From an uncultured Schlesneria sp. (GTDB lineage: Bacteria; Planctomycetota; Planctomycetia; Planctomycetales; Planctomycetaceae): a DNA stretch of 64,000 nt. The notes beneath the pieces are model-generated. The model had not been told where the DNA came from. It ran no database searches and saw nothing but the letters and a program-made list of their open reading frames with translations. The stretch spans positions 1-64,000 of the forward strand of contig CAIMFH010000025.1 of the NCBI GenBank assembly GCA_903840265.1, given 5' to 3'. Of this stretch, positions 62,952-64,000 are shown piece after piece; positions within the stretch are counted from its first letter, which is position 1; every line of letters begins with the position of its first letter. Made by a program: the position numbers and the translations under genes.

Positions 62952-64000
62952 ATGAAACCAGCCTGGCTCTTCACCATCGCATTGCTCGCCGCGTTCGGCC
63001 TTTCCCCCTCGATTGGACTGGCTGATAAGATCGTCGACAGCGACTTCGCCAAGGGTGACTTCGCGGCCCTGCGCTGGAAGGCCGATGGGGCTTGGGACGT
63101 GTTCACCTATGCTGATGTCGCCAAGAACCCGGGCGCGGTCGCTCGATTCGCCGCCAACAAACCGGCCGGCTCGTTGACCAAGACGTTTAATGAGATCCAA
63201 AATCCCGACAAGCTGACCTTGTCACTCGATTGCGGCTGGGGCTGGGGCGATGTCGCCCAGGGATCCGACTCGATCTCGTTCCTGCTGCTTGATGCGAAGG
63301 AAAATGGCTACGCCTTCAAGTTCCATCGCACGAAGGCCAATTGGGCCGTCCAGTGGAGCACTGCGACCAACGGCGCTGCCCCCAAAGACATGAATTGGGC
63401 TCCCACCGAGATCGATGTCAGCCACGCCGCAGTTCACGACGGCGGTGGCTTGAGCCATGTTGAGATCGCACGCGAAGCTGATGGGGCCTGGACGATCGCC
63501 AGCAAGGACTGGAACAAGGGATCAGGTGGAACTGTCCACTTCACCGACTCCACGACCACCTCCTTCCAGAAGCTGGTGCTGCTCGGAACCGAGAACTTCG
63601 ACGAGCAACTTTTCAACAAGATCGTACTGGAGACATCCAGCAGCAAGCCGACGCCCACGATCGCTCAACCGACATCCACCTTCCTGAACAGCATTGGCAT
63701 TTGCAGCACCTTCCCCGATCGCGGACAGCCGCTGCCGAAAACGGTCGAGATGGTGAAATACTGCGGTTTTCGCTGGGTTCGTGGCGGGATCGAAGGCCTG
63801 ACGACGGATGGCCCGACCACGCTGCAGACGTACCTCGACCTGCATAAGCAAACGGGAGTGAAGTTCAGTTGGGGCTTGGTCAGCGGTGGCAGCGACATCA
63901 AGAAATTGATCGACACCGCCAAGCCGCTCGCCGAAGTCGACGCATTGCTGGCCTTTGAAGGGAACAACGAACCCAACAACTGGGGCGTCACCTACCAGGG
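62952..64000 (+). CDS. Secreted glycoside-hydrolase-like protein (3' end missing)
   Basis: The frame from the ATG at 62952 is open to the window edge (349 codons). A signal peptide (MKPAWLFTIALLAAFGLS, cut near LAD) is followed by a beta-rich domain of about 190 residues and then an (alpha/beta)8-like start: FLNSIGICSTF, CGFRWVRGG and FSWGLVSGG, ending with LAFEGNNEPNNWG. The N-E-P motif is that of the acid/base glutamate in clan GH-A enzymes, such as GH5 and GH39-type families. Substrate and full length cannot be known from this window. Confidence 0.75.
   Translation, partial: MKPAWLFTIALLAAFGLSPSIGLADKIVDSDFAKGDFAALRWKADGAWDVFTYADVAKNPGAVARFAANKPAGSLTKTFNEIQNPDKLTLSLDCGWGWGDVAQGSDSISFLLLDAKENGYAFKFHRTKANWAVQWSTATNGAAPKDMNWAPTEIDVSHAAVHDGGGLSHVEIAREADGAWTIASKDWNKGSGGTVHFTDSTTTSFQKLVLLGTENFDEQLFNKIVLETSSSKPTPTIAQPTSTFLNSIGICSTFPDRGQPLPKTVEMVKYCGFRWVRGGIEGLTTDGPTTLQTYLDLHKQTGVKFSWGLVSGGSDIKKLIDTAKPLAEVDALLAFEGNNEPNNWGVTYQ

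Overview
The window reads as ordinary chromosome of a planctomycete, most likely order Planctomycetales. The evidence is the gene families: a secreted YTV-repeat protein, a PSCyt1/DUF1549/DUF1553 cytochrome followed by a DUF1501 protein, a DUF1559 prepilin-like protein, GYF_2 and zinc-ribbon membrane proteins, a secreted prenyltransferase-repeat protein, and an archaeal-type formyltransferase (Ftr) of one-carbon metabolism. Genus is not resolved. I see no rRNA, tRNA, CRISPR array, insertion sequence, prophage or plasmid module; the most mobile-looking items are short inverted-repeat elements between genes.

Layout. 1-3.7 kb: a partial UPF0261/Tm-1-like protein and a long U32 peptidase-family protein. 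3.7-7.1 kb: a secreted protein of unknown function facing an ECF sigma/anti-sigma pair. 7.1-9.4 kb: stress and house-cleaning genes on the minus strand (two universal stress proteins, DUF2007, Maf). 10-13 kb: leuC-leuD and a secreted beta-propeller. 13-21 kb: MoxR ATPase, a secreted double cyanophycinase-like protein, the YTV protein with a strong terminator, and a nitrilase-family amidase. 21-26 kb: a GntR/FCD regulator and an RND pump with its adaptor. 26-33 kb: two large membrane-anchored scaffold-like proteins, a LOG-family protein and a STAS protein. 33-36.7 kb: a minus-strand run of B3-like metallo-beta-lactamase-fold protein, 3'-phosphatase, Ftr and 5-formyl-THF cyclo-ligase. 36.7-43.7 kb: PilT-like ATPase, two oxidoreductases, a VOC protein, a DUF1570-type metalloprotease and small unknowns. 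43.7-46.8 kb: a divergent MnmE-like GTPase coupled to coaX, then xerD. 47-54 kb: secreted proteins, an iron alcohol dehydrogenase, a translationally coupled GYF_2 operon, a small lipoprotein and a frameshifted DUF1559 gene. 54.7-64 kb: a GntR/FCD regulator, the DUF1549/DUF1553 plus DUF1501 pair, a DUF2752 protein, a 55-residue double zinc-ribbon protein, an FAD monooxygenase and the start of a secreted glycosidase-like gene.

Working together: the likely functional units are sigma/anti-sigma (ATGA overlap), leuC-leuD, RND permease/adaptor, Ftr with cyclo-ligase (one-carbon pools), coaX/mnmE-like (ATGA overlap), the GYF_2 operon (ATGA overlap), and cytochrome/DUF1501. Many long-reading-frame starts were moved inward to the codon that has a ribosome binding site or begins a signal peptide; these choices are stated per entry. 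All functional calls come from reading motifs by eye; no database search was run.
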